A stretch of 15,692 nt of DNA from Anaerolineae bacterium (GCA_020848855.1 JADLHH010000311.1:1-15692); one strand, 5' to 3'. Counted from the first letter of the stretch, positions 1 through 7,170 are shown. The notes: generated from the letters alone by a model not told the origin. Numbers and translations are program-made.

Positions 1-1605
1 CTAGGCATACTCCTCGCCGGCGTGCTGGCGTTCGGCAGCTTCGGACTCGCCGCCGCGCAGGACTCTGTCACCGCCATCGACCTCGGCACGCTGTCCGGTA
101 ATGTCGTCACCATCGACGCCGCCGGCACCTACCAGATCAGCGGCACGCTCGCCGATGGTCAGATCGTCGTCGCCGCGCCGGCAGACAGCGCCGTCACCCT
201 GATCCTCGACGGCATTAACCTGGGCAGCAGCACCAGCGCCCCCATTCAGATCACCAGCGCCGCCTCGGTCACGCTTTCGCTGGCAGACGGCACGCAGAAC
301 ACCATCCGGCTGGATGCGGCATATACCGAAACCAGCGCCGCGGTCGTCACCAGCGCCGACCTGATCATCGCCGGAACCGGTAGCCTGACCATCGACTCGC
401 CCTCCAATGACGGCATCCAGGGCGCCGCCAGCCTCACCATCGCCGACGCGCCAACGCTGACTATCACGGCAGGCGACGATGCCATTCGCGTTGAAGGGAA
501 TGTCACCATCGACAACGGCACGCTCAATCTGGTCGCGGGTGGGGGCAGCAGCGCCGCGCTCAGCGAAGACCTCTCCGGCAAGGGAATCCGTGCCGAGCAG
601 AGCATCACGATTAACAACGGCACGATCGCCGTCGACGCCGCCGACGATGCCATCCGCACCGAGCAGGATTTGACTGTGAACGCCGGCACGATCACGATTT
701 CCGCCACCGGCAAAGCCCTGCACGGAACCTATAACGTGGTCATCAACAGCGGCGTGATCACCATTCTCGCTTCGGACGAAGGCATCGAAGGCGGTTGGAT
801 CACCATCTACGACGGGCAGATCGACATCACCGCCAGCGACGACGGCATCAACATCTCCGAGCCGGACGATATCGCCAACCCCGACCTGTATTTCCTGTAC
901 ATCTACGGCGGGACGATCTACGTGAACGCGGACGGCGACGGCATCGACTCGAACGGCTCGATTGAGATGACGGGTGGCGTGGTCGTCGTCAACGGACCGA
1001 CCGGTTCCGATAATGGCGCAATCGACTACGACGGCACGTTCACGATTTCCGGCGGCTTGCTGGTCGCCGCTGGCAGCGCCGGGATGCCTTCCGCGCCGAG
1101 CATGAGCGGTGGTCCCGGAATGATGATGGGTGGTGGTGGACCCGGTATGCGCGAGGGCGAAGGAATGCCGGAAGGCATGACGCCCCCCGATGGCGCACAA
1201 CGACCTGAAGGCGACGAAATGCCTGCCCCGCCCGACGGCGCTGAAATGCCCGCCGGTGCCGATATGGCGGCTGTCGCAGAAACCGACTCGACCCAGGCTT
1301 CCGTGCTGATCGTGTTCGACTCGGAATACCCGGCGGGAACGGTGGTCTCCATCCAGTCCAGCGACGGTGACCAACTGCTCACCTTCGCCCCGGAAAAAGC
1401 CTTCCAGTCGCTGGTCTTCTCGTCGCCGGAGCTGGCTCAGGGTGAAAGCTACGTCGTGTACGTCGGCGGCAGTTCGGATGGCACGGCTGTCAACGGGCTG
1501 TACGCCGATGGAACCTACAACGGCGGCGCCGAGCAGGCAGCTTTCACCGTTAACGGAATGCTCACCCAGGTAGGCAGTGCCCGCGGAATGCGGATGGGCG
1601 GCTAA
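1..1605 (+). CDS. Secreted beta-helix carbohydrate-binding domain protein (Cthe_2159/DUF4353-like), 5' end cut by window
   Basis: The open frame runs from base 1, so the true start lies upstream. A GTG at 22 falls inside the signal peptide and is not a good start. The first 19 visible residues are a hydrophobic signal core ending Ala-Ala-Ala before Gln-Asp-Ser, so export is expected. The mature part is a right-handed beta-helix-like array. Short turns recur about every 20-30 residues (NDGIQ, DDAIR, GKGIR, DDAIR, DEGIE, DDGIN, DGDGID, NGAID), each followed by a strand of the ITINNGTI type. This pattern is typical of the Cthe_2159 family, whose founding member binds cellulose and polygalacturonate. 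A Met/Gly/Pro/Glu-rich linker (about 1081-1290) separates the array from a C-terminal beta domain carrying FSSPEL, YVVYVGG and GLYADGTYNGG, also usual in this family. No catalytic motif is visible. Binding of an extracellular polysaccharide is inferred; the ligand is unknown. Confidence 0.85.
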   Translation, partial: LGILLAGVLAFGSFGLAAAQDSVTAIDLGTLSGNVVTIDAAGTYQISGTLADGQIVVAAPADSAVTLILDGINLGSSTSAPIQITSAASVTLSLADGTQNTIRLDAAYTETSAAVVTSADLIIAGTGSLTIDSPSNDGIQGAASLTIADAPTLTITAGDDAIRVEGNVTIDNGTLNLVAGGGSSAALSEDLSGKGIRAEQSITINNGTIAVDAADDAIRTEQDLTVNAGTITISATGKALHGTYNVVINSGVITILASDEGIEGGWITIYDGQIDITASDDGINISEPDDIANPDLYFLYIYGGTIYVNADGDGIDSNGSIEMTGGVVVVNGPTGSDNGAIDYDGTFTISGGLLVAAGSAGMPSAPSMSGGPGMMMGGGGPGMREGEGMPEGMTPPDGAQRPEGDEMPAPPDGAEMPAGADMAAVAETDSTQASVLIVFDSEYPAGTVVSIQSSDGDQLLTFAPEKAFQSLVFSSPELAQGESYVVYVGGSSDGTAVNGLYADGTYNGGAEQAAFTVNGMLTQVGSARGMRMGG

Positions 1606-1636
1606 CCCCCCAGCCCCGCCCCCACTGCGGTTAACA

Positions 1637-1676
1637 GAGCGGGGACAAGCTGATCACTTGTCCCCGCTCACTTTTT
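1637..1676 (+). terminator. Rho-independent terminator of the carbohydrate-binding protein gene
   Basis: A perfect 13-bp stem (1637-1649 with 1657-1669, GAGCGGGGACAAG against its complement) encloses a 7-base loop. Five T residues follow at 1672-1676. It lies between two convergent genes. On the minus strand no T run follows the hairpin, so it may end glgX transcripts less efficiently. Confidence 0.88.
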
Positions 1677-1682
1677 CCCAGG

Positions 1683-3755
1683 CTAACTTCCCTCGCTCGC
1701 CAGCAATATCACCGCCGCGTGATCCTCGACAATGTAAAAGTCGCCGTTGATCACCTGATGTTTGCCCCGGTCGCAGTAGTCGTTGGGCGAGTCCAGCGCC
1801 GTGTCAACGATTCGGCTCCACTGCTCCTTGCCCTTCAGCGGCGGCAGCGCGAACGCCAGGGGCTCCCAGTAGGCGTTGAGCATGACGTGCAGATAATCGC
1901 CGCCTTCCGGGTGACCGAGCGAGAACGCCAGCGTGCGCGAATCTTCGCTCCAGTCCGGCTGGTGCAGCGTTGTGCCATGCCAGGTGATCGCCATGCCGCG
2001 GTCTTCGTCCAGCGACGACCAGAACCGCTCATTGTGGAAAATCCGGTGCTCCTGAATGAAGTGCAGCAGCCCTTTGGTGAAGCGCAGCAGGTCGCCATGC
2101 TGCTCTACCTGATCCCAGTTGAACCAACTGAGTTCGTTATCCTGACCGTAGGCGTTGTTGTTGCCATACTGCGTCCGGCGCACCTCGTCACCCATGACGA
2201 TCATCGGCGTCCCCTGCGAAACCAGCAGAATCGTCAGGAAATTGCGAATCTGCTTCTGGCGCAGGCGTTCTACGTGCAGGTCGCTGCTTTCGCCTTCCCA
2301 GCCGGAGTTCCAGCTATGGTTGTTGCTCTCGCCGTCGGTGTTGTTCTCGCCGTTCGCCTCGTTGTGCTTGCCGTTGTACGACACCAGATCATTGAGCGTG
2401 AAGCCGTCGTGCGCCGTGATGAAGTTGATGCTCCGCTCCGGCACGCGGTTCGGGTCGGGGTAGAGGTCGGGGCTGGCGAGGATGCGCGACGCCATCGCCG
2501 AGACGAAGCCCGGATCGCCCTTGACGAAGCGGCGCACGTCGTCGCGGAACTTGCCGTTCCACTCCGCCCAGCGATGCCCGATGAACGTGCCGACCTGGTA
2601 CAAGCCGCCGGCGTCCCACGCCTCGGCGATGATCTTCGTGCCCGCCAGCACCGGCTCGGACTCGATCTCCCACAGAATTGGCGGGCTGGGCAGCGGGAAA
2701 CCCAACTCGTCGCGCGACAGCACCGACGCTAAATCGAAGCGAAAGCCGTCGACGTGCAGTTCGCTCACCCAGTAGCGCAGGCAATCCATGATCAGCCGCC
2801 GCACAATCGACTGGTTGGCGTTGAACGAGTTGCCGCAGCCGCTGAAATTCATGTAGTACTGCTGCTGCCGCGCCAGGATGTAGTATGCCCGGTTCTCGAA
2901 CCCGCGATGGCACAGCGTTGGACCGTTCTCGTTGCCCTCGGCGGTGTGGTTGAACACCACGTCGAGGATCACCTCGATACCCGCCTTGTGCAGCGCCTTG
3001 ACCATGTCGCGGAACTCGTCCACCGGCGCGAGCGGCGCGTCCGACGAGGCGTAGCCCCGGAACGGCGCGAAGAACGCGATCGGCGTATAGCCCCAGTAAT
3101 TCGACTTGGCGCTGAACGGCTTATCCTGCGGGTCGAACTGCTGCACCGGCAGCAGCTCGACTGCCGTGATGCCCAGTTCCTTCAGATACGGAATCTTCTC
3201 GATCAGCCCCTTATACGTGCCGCGCAGTTCGGGCGTGACGCCGGAGTTCGGGTTCTTGGTGAAGCCAGCGACGTGCAGTTCGTAGATCGCCGTGCGCGTG
3301 TACGGCGTATGCAGCGGGTGGTCGCCGTCCCAGTCGTAGGCGCTGTTATCGACCACCACGCTTTTCATGGCGACGGCGCAGTTGTCCTCGCCATAAACCG
3401 TCGCCGCGCCGCGATCATAATGCTCGTCCTGAATCACCGCTTTGGAATACGGGTCGATCAGCACCTTCGAGCCGTCGAAGCGATGCCCGATTTTCGGCTC
3501 GAACGGCCCATGCACCCGGTAAGCGTAGACCTGCCCGCCTTTCAGCCCCGGCACAAACATGTGCCAGTAGTAGAACGTCCGGTTGCGCTGCGGGTCAAAC
3601 TTCAGGACGTGCGCCGGTTTGTTGTACCTGCCCTCGTCGAACAGCAGCAGCTCGACCGAGTAACAATTCTTCGAAAACACGCTGAAATTGACACCATCGG
3701 GGTAAACCGTCGCGCCCAGCGGGTAGCTGCGCCCAGGCTGAATCTTTAACTTCAT
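1683..3755 (-). CDS. glgX: Glycogen debranching enzyme GlgX (GH13, isoamylase type)
   Basis: 690 aa, full length for bacterial GlgX/TreX. It hydrolyses alpha-1,6 branch points in glycogen or its limit dextrins in the cytoplasm; no signal peptide is present. An N-terminal CBM48 domain covers about residues 8-105 (YPLGATVYPDGVNFSVFS). The GH13 barrel carries all four conserved regions: DVVFNH (265-270), GFRFD with nucleophile Asp341, IIAEAWD with acid/base Glu378, and FITAHD with transition-state Asp450. The GlgX/isoamylase-type insert after region IV is present (NGKHNEANGENNTDGESNNH). A C-terminal beta domain follows. The ATG at 3755 is preceded by GGAG (3764-3767) at 8-base spacing. A TACAAT -10-like box on this strand lies at 3824-3829. 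No other glycogen gene is in view. The enzyme class is certain; whether it serves glycogen or imported oligosaccharide turnover is open. Confidence 0.95.
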   Translation of the reverse strand: MKLKIQPGRSYPLGATVYPDGVNFSVFSKNCYSVELLLFDEGRYNKPAHVLKFDPQRNRTFYYWHMFVPGLKGGQVYAYRVHGPFEPKIGHRFDGSKVLIDPYSKAVIQDEHYDRGAATVYGEDNCAVAMKSVVVDNSAYDWDGDHPLHTPYTRTAIYELHVAGFTKNPNSGVTPELRGTYKGLIEKIPYLKELGITAVELLPVQQFDPQDKPFSAKSNYWGYTPIAFFAPFRGYASSDAPLAPVDEFRDMVKALHKAGIEVILDVVFNHTAEGNENGPTLCHRGFENRAYYILARQQQYYMNFSGCGNSFNANQSIVRRLIMDCLRYWVSELHVDGFRFDLASVLSRDELGFPLPSPPILWEIESEPVLAGTKIIAEAWDAGGLYQVGTFIGHRWAEWNGKFRDDVRRFVKGDPGFVSAMASRILASPDLYPDPNRVPERSINFITAHDGFTLNDLVSYNGKHNEANGENNTDGESNNHSWNSGWEGESSDLHVERLRQKQIRNFLTILLVSQGTPMIVMGDEVRRTQYGNNNAYGQDNELSWFNWDQVEQHGDLLRFTKGLLHFIQEHRIFHNERFWSSLDEDRGMAITWHGTTLHQPDWSEDSRTLAFSLGHPEGGDYLHVMLNAYWEPLAFALPPLKGKEQWSRIVDTALDSPNDYCDRGKHQVINGDFYIVEDHAAVILLASEGS

Positions 3756-3823
3756 GGGGTTTGCTCCAAAAGTCTGTTCGAAAGGCTCTGTTGGTTCGGC
3801 TCGAATCGTTGGACGCCACGAGC

Positions 3824-3829
3824 ATTGTA
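3824..3829 (-). promoter_or_regulatory. Possible -10 box of glgX
   Basis: TACAAT reads on the minus strand 69 bases upstream of the glgX ATG. No convincing -35 hexamer sits 16-18 bases further upstream. The same hexamer occurs before the phosphatase and regulator genes in this window. Confidence 0.35.
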
Positions 3830-3916
3830 GCGGATTTTGTGGCGGGGGCGCTACTGAAGGAGAAAACCTACTGCTGTGCTAGAATTAGGAAAGGATATCA
3901 GTAATGAGGGACTTCG

Positions 3917-4255
3917 ATGGCTATCGCAACTCCGACCATCTCCGTGCCGATTCGCACCGATGAGCATGGCGCTATCCGCGTTGGCGGCACACGAGTCCTG
4001 TTGGACGTCATTATCGTCTCTTATCAGCAGGGCGAGTCCCCAGAGCAAATTCATGAGGGCTTTCCAAGCGTGAAACTGTCCGATGTTTACGCGGTGATCA
4101 CCTACTACCTGAACAATCGAGAGGAAGTAGACGCTTATCTGCGCAGGCGTGAGCAGGAAGCGGAGCAGCTTCGCCGTAAAATCGAAACTGAGCGCCCGGA
4201 CGTGTTCGATCTGGAAAAGCGATTACGGGAACGGCTCGCCAAACGAGACGAATAG
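3917..4255 (+). CDS. DUF433 domain antitoxin (VapB-like partner of a DUF5615 toxin)
   Basis: 112 aa. Residues about 10-75 match the DUF433 family: PIRTDEHGAIRVGGTRVLLDVI, then the helix-turn-helix-like segment QGESPEQIHEGFPSVKLSDVYAVITYYL. The C-terminal third is a charged helix (residues about 72-110, many Glu/Arg) that would wrap the toxin. DUF433 proteins act as antitoxins and DNA-binding autorepressors next to PIN-like DUF5615 toxins. The ATG at 3917 has GAGGG (3906-3910) six bases upstream. A TAGAAT box at 3880-3885 is a possible -10, but no good -35 was found. Its stop codon directly abuts the ATG of the toxin frame, as expected for a coupled pair. Codon use is less GC-rich than in the flanking genes, which fits acquisition as a small cassette. 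The frame is intact although the toxin is broken. Confidence 0.9.
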   Translation: MAIATPTISVPIRTDEHGAIRVGGTRVLLDVIIVSYQQGESPEQIHEGFPSVKLSDVYAVITYYLNNREEVDAYLRRREQEAEQLRRKIETERPDVFDLEKRLRERLAKRDE

Positions 4256-4606
4256 ATGCGCTTTCTCGCTGATGAAAACTTCGACAACAAAATTCTGCGT
4301 GGTGTGCTGCGCCAGAATCCCGACTTCGACATGATCCGCGCATAGGATACCGAGGTTTACGGAGCAGACGATCCCGCTGTTTTAGCTTGGGCTGCCAAAG
4401 AGCAACGTATTCTTCTGACGCATGACGCAAATACCCTGATTGACTTCACTTATGAACGGATAGGCGCAGGGCTGCCAATGCCGGGCGTTATCGAAATAGG
4501 CGATCAAGTACCTGCCGGTCAGGCGATTGCGGAACTCTTGCTCATCGACGGCGCGAGCGACATCTCCGAGTGGGAAAACAAAGTCACTTACCTGCCGCTG
4601 CGATAA
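4256..4606 (+). pseudogene. DUF5615 PIN-like toxin frame interrupted by an in-frame TAG
   Basis: The frame from the ATG at 4256 reads MRFLADENFDNKILRGVLRQ, continues to Ala29, meets TAG at 4343-4345, and then stays open for 86 codons to TAA at 4604-4606. Before the stop it has the LADEN motif with the first acidic residue (Asp6). After it come GADDPAVLAWAA, ILLTHD (Asp57) and GLPMPGVIEI, all hallmarks of DUF5615 PIN-like RNase toxins. Full length would be 116 codons, normal for the family. The stop sits where relatives often have Gln, so a single CAG-to-TAG change explains it. Without readthrough only a 29-residue fragment is made and the toxin is inactive. The lack of any other lesion implies a recent event, a sequencing error, or suppression. 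Confidence 0.88.
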
Positions 4607-4632
4607 GACTATCACCACTTTCCGTTAGCCTT

Positions 4633-4649
4633 TTCGAACGGGCTTCGAA
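4633..4649. repeat. TTCGAA pair upstream of dinB, possible operator
   Basis: TTCGAA occurs twice (4633-4638 and 4644-4649) with 5 bases between. The hexamer is itself palindromic, so the unit is both a direct and an inverted repeat. It lies 36-52 bases before dinB. LexA control is a reasonable guess for dinB, but the site does not match the classical GAAC-N4-GTTC box. Confidence 0.3.
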
Positions 4650-4684
4650 CTGGCGGGCGCGCACAATCGTTCGATAATAAGCGT

Positions 4685-5860
4685 ATGAGAACCGTCCTGC
4701 ACATCGACCTCGATGCGTTCTTCTGCGCCGTCGAAGAGAACCGCAAGCCGGAACTGCGCGGGCAGCCGTTCGCCGTTGGCGGTCGCCCCGACCAGCGCGG
4801 CGTGGTCGCATCGTGTTCGTACCCGGCGCGGCGCTTTGGCGTTCACTCCGCCATGCCCATGTCGCAGGCGGTGCGCGCCTGCCCCGGCTTGATCATCGTC
4901 CCCGGCGATCACAAGGCTTACGGCGCTGCCTCGCGCGAGGTCATGCAGCGGCTGGGTCAGTTCACGCCGCTCATCGAGCAGATTTCGATTGACGAAGCCT
5001 TCATGGACGTGACGCCGCAGCCCGGCGCGGCGCTGGCGACCCGCCTGCAAACCATCATCAACGAGGAACTGAAGCTGCCGTGTTCGCTCGGCGTCAGCAC
5101 CAACAAGCTGGTCGCCAAAATTGCCAACACCGTCGGCAAAGCCCGCGCCGCCAAAGGCGCGCCGCCCAACGCCATCATGGTCGTCCCGCCCGGCGGCGAA
5201 GCCGACTTCCTCGCGCCGCTGGCGATTGAGGAACTGTGGGGCGTGGGACCCAAAACCGCCGCCCGTCTGCACTCGATGAACATCCACACCATCGGCGACC
5301 TGGCGCAGTGGCGCGAGGGCGAACTCGCCACCCTGTTCGGCAAGCACGGCGCCGACCTCGCCCAGCAGGCGCGCGGCATCGACAATCGCCCGGTCGAGCC
5401 GGAACACGACGCCAAATCGATCAGCCGCGAGACCACCTTCACCCGCGACGTGACCGACCTCGACGTGCTGCGCCGCACCATCCGCCAGCTTGCCGAAAAC
5501 GTCGGCTGGCGCCTGCGCAAAGCCGGGCTGCGCGGCAACACCATCAAGGTCAAAGTCCGCTGGTCGAGCTTCACCACCCTCACCCGCCAGCAGACGCTTC
5601 CGCAGCCGACCGACGACGACGCTGTAATCGACCGCGTTGCCCAGGAATTGTTCCGGGGTGTCTGGACGCCCGGTCAGGCGGTGCGGCTGGTCGGCGTGGG
5701 CGTCAGCGGCTTCGACGACTCCGAGCAGCAGATGGGCTTGTGGCAGGAAGACGCCGCCCGCGACGAACAGCGACGCCTGCAGCACACCCTCGACGACCTG
5801 CGCGACCGCTTCGGCGAAAATATTATCCAGCGCGGCAGCGACCTCAGGCGCAAGCGCTAA
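4685..5860 (+). CDS. dinB: DNA polymerase IV (Y-family translesion polymerase)
   Basis: 391 aa, slightly longer than E. coli DinB (about 350). It performs error-prone synthesis across damaged template bases. Palm motifs are intact: HIDLDAFF at the N-terminus (metal ligand Asp8, steric-gate Phe13) and SIDEAF (catalytic Asp103 and Glu104). SYPARRFGV gives the fingers residues and SLGVSTNKLVAKIA the remaining palm. A helix-hairpin-helix thumb lies near 184-208 (LWGVGPKTAARL), and the little finger covers about 240-345. QMGLW at 349-353 sits right after the little finger, where clamp-binding QLxLF peptides occur, so it is the likely beta-clamp contact. The tail is basic. The ATG has no clear Shine-Dalgarno sequence; GATAAT at 4673-4678 would fit a -10 box giving a nearly leaderless message. 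It stands alone rather than in an operon. Confidence 0.96.
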   Translation: MRTVLHIDLDAFFCAVEENRKPELRGQPFAVGGRPDQRGVVASCSYPARRFGVHSAMPMSQAVRACPGLIIVPGDHKAYGAASREVMQRLGQFTPLIEQISIDEAFMDVTPQPGAALATRLQTIINEELKLPCSLGVSTNKLVAKIANTVGKARAAKGAPPNAIMVVPPGGEADFLAPLAIEELWGVGPKTAARLHSMNIHTIGDLAQWREGELATLFGKHGADLAQQARGIDNRPVEPEHDAKSISRETTFTRDVTDLDVLRRTIRQLAENVGWRLRKAGLRGNTIKVKVRWSSFTTLTRQQTLPQPTDDDAVIDRVAQELFRGVWTPGQAVRLVGVGVSGFDDSEQQMGLWQEDAARDEQRRLQHTLDDLRDRFGENIIQRGSDLRRKR

Positions 5861-5865
5861 AACCA

Positions 5866-5933
5866 GTTGAAAGTGACAGGTTAAAAGAGCCATTCCCCGG
5901 CATGGTTTTGACTTTTAACTTTCAACTTTTAAC
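5866..5933. repeat. Diverging heptamer repeats downstream of dinB
   Basis: Three in-phase heptamers read GTTGAAA, GTGACAG, GTTAAAA (5866-5886). After a 19-base centre, four tandem heptamers read TTTTGAC, TTTTAAC, TTTCAAC, TTTTAAC (5906-5933), the same motif on the other strand. The arms can form an 11-bp perfect inverted repeat (5877-5887 with 5926-5936) or an alternative 10-bp one (5865-5874 with 5918-5927). It could end dinB transcription, but no T run follows the arm. Confidence 0.7.
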
Positions 5934-5953
5934 CTGCTCCTCGACTTTCCCAT

Positions 5954-5981
5954 TTGACAAACGCGCTCCCACACCTATAAT
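5954..5981 (+). promoter_or_regulatory. Consensus sigma-70-type promoter of the metal ABC operon
   Basis: Perfect TTGACA (5954-5959) and perfect TATAAT (5976-5981) are separated by 16 bases. Transcription would start near 5988, about 20 bases before the binding-protein ATG. This is by far the closest match to consensus in the window. Confidence 0.85.
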
Positions 5982-5999
5982 TGATACCAAGTATCAATT
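5979..5999. promoter_or_regulatory. 9-3-9 palindromic operator overlapping the -10 box (candidate metal-repressor site)
   Basis: AATTGATAC (5979-5987), CAA, then GTATCAATT (5991-5999) form a perfect inverted repeat covering the end of the -10 box and the likely transcription start. A repressor bound here would block polymerase. Position and target suggest a DtxR/MntR- or Fur/Zur-family metal sensor. The exact family cannot be read from the site, and no regulator gene adjoins it. Confidence 0.75.
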
Positions 6000-6006
6000 G
6001 ACACAC

Positions 6007-7074
6007 ATGGGGTTTGTCTTGTCGAAGAAAGTCGCGCTTCTGCTCGCCGTTCTATTGATGTCGGTCGCTGTTTCCGTCCGCGCTCAGGATTCGCGCCTGC
6101 AAGTCGTCGCCAGCTTCAGCATTCTGGCGGATGTCGCCCGTAACGTCGCCGGGGACGCTGCCGACGTAATGACGCTCATCCCATCCGACGCCGATCCGCA
6201 CGCCTACACGCCCGCCCCCGGCGATCTGGCAGCCGTCGCCGATGCCGACGTGGTGCTGGTCGATGGCGCGCAGTTCGAGCAGGGCTTGCTGACCACCATC
6301 GCCAGCGTCATGGGCGACAAAACGCCGATCGTCGCTTCCACCTGCGTCGAAATCCTGCCCTTCGGCGAAACGCCGCTTGCCGAAGCACCTGCTGGGGATA
6401 ACGCTGCCGGCGACGATGCCACTACCCAGCGCTGCGACGGCTACGCCGCCGACTTGGAATCCGCCGGCGCGCCTGCCCCGGATTACCCGACGCTCGGCAG
6501 GCTGTTCGCCCTGAACTGCACCGTCGAAGCGGGCGAAGAAGAGGGTAACTGCGACCCACACGTCTGGTTCAATCCCTACAACGTCGAACTGTGGGCGCTG
6601 ACCCTCCGCGACACCTTCAGCGACCTCGACCCCGCCAACGCCGGTGTATACGCTGCCTATGCCGCCGCCTACATCGAGCAGGTTGAAGCTGTGCGCCAGT
6701 CGACGCTGGAGCAGGTCGCGTCACTGCCGGACTCGCAGCGCAGGCTGGTCACCGACCACGAAGCGCTCGGCTACTTCGCCGCCACCTACGGTTTCGAGAT
6801 CGTCGGCGTGGTCGTGCCCAGCCTGAGCACCCTCGCCGAGCCAAGCGCGCAGGAGATCGCCGCGCTGATCGACACCATTCGCACCGAAAACGTCCCGGCG
6901 ATCTTCGTCGGCGTCACCGTTAGCCCGGCGCTCTCGCAGCAGATCGGCGGCGAATCGGGCGCGCAGGTCTACACGCTCTATGCCGAATCGCTCAGCGCCG
7001 AGGAGGGTCCTGCCGCCACCTACCTTGATTTCATGCGCTACAATATTCAGACGGTCGTCGACGCGCTGGGTTAG
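6007..7074 (+). CDS. Zinc/manganese ABC transporter substrate-binding protein (ZnuA/TroA family)
   Basis: 355 aa from the ATG at 6007, chosen because a signal peptide follows at once (about residues 7-26, ending VRA before QDS) and the promoter lies just upstream. The frame is open far upstream inside dinB, but only by chance. TTG at 6019, with GGGG six bases before it, is an alternative start. No lipobox Cys, so it is probably a free secreted protein rather than a lipoprotein. Cluster A-I features: ASFSILADVARNVAGD, DPHAYTPAPGD (His65), NCDPHVWFNP (His185), VTDHEALGYFAATYGF (His251) and PSLSTLAEPSAQ. The loop before the second His, often His-rich in relatives, is instead acidic with Cys at 113, 143, 171 and 182. 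At FVGVTVSP relatives usually have Glu where Gly302 stands, and LYAESL has Glu327 where Asp is usual. Metal identity is unproven. Confidence 0.9.
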   Translation: MGFVLSKKVALLLAVLLMSVAVSVRAQDSRLQVVASFSILADVARNVAGDAADVMTLIPSDADPHAYTPAPGDLAAVADADVVLVDGAQFEQGLLTTIASVMGDKTPIVASTCVEILPFGETPLAEAPAGDNAAGDDATTQRCDGYAADLESAGAPAPDYPTLGRLFALNCTVEAGEEEGNCDPHVWFNPYNVELWALTLRDTFSDLDPANAGVYAAYAAAYIEQVEAVRQSTLEQVASLPDSQRRLVTDHEALGYFAATYGFEIVGVVVPSLSTLAEPSAQEIAALIDTIRTENVPAIFVGVTVSPALSQQIGGESGAQVYTLYAESLSAEEGPAATYLDFMRYNIQTVVDALG

Positions 7075-7085
7075 GCGAAAGTTCG

Positions 7086-7147
7086 ACGCCCCTCACCGCG
7101 TCACATCTACAGAGCAGGTTTTCGCAGGGGCGTTCAGTTAAACGCCC
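7086..7147 (+). promoter_or_regulatory. Mutually exclusive stem-loops between binding-protein and ATPase genes
   Basis: An 8-bp stem pairs ACGCCCCT (7086-7093) with AGGGGCGT (7126-7133). A competing 7-bp hairpin pairs GGGCGTT (7128-7134) with AACGCCC (7141-7147). They share 7128-7133, so only one can form. No T run follows, so this may stabilise the message or tune ATPase expression rather than terminate. The 3' hairpin resembles dispersed intergenic repeats with a GTAGGGCG end. Confidence 0.45.
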
Positions 7148-7170
7148 TACAGCATTCAGGAATTCGCTCC

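Noticed and set aside
1..1374. Long minus-strand open frame (457 codons) opposite the beta-helix gene
   Set aside because: It is a shadow of the repetitive, GC-rich coding strand. It has low-complexity Gly/Asp/Arg/Val composition, no family match, and the plus strand encodes a clear exported protein.
1719..3749. Plus-strand frames of 337 and 331 codons opposite glgX
   Set aside because: They are shadows of glgX, which is complete with all catalytic residues.
4098..4430. Minus-strand frame across the toxin-antitoxin pair
   Set aside because: It has no family features and overlaps the DUF433 and DUF5615 frames, whose conserved motifs are plain.
4625..5893. 422-codon minus-strand frame opposite dinB
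   Set aside because: It mirrors dinB and has no recognisable domain, while dinB has all its catalytic motifs.
5877..5936. Intrinsic terminator for dinB
   Set aside because: The 11-bp arms are AT-rich, separated by 38 bases and not followed by a T run. The heptamer-repeat explanation fits the sequence better.
5236..6006. Upstream extension of the metal-binding protein frame into dinB (612-codon frame)
   Set aside because: The extension overlaps dinB in another frame and translates to Arg/Ala/Pro-rich shadow sequence. The promoter, operator and signal peptide place the start at 6007 or 6019.
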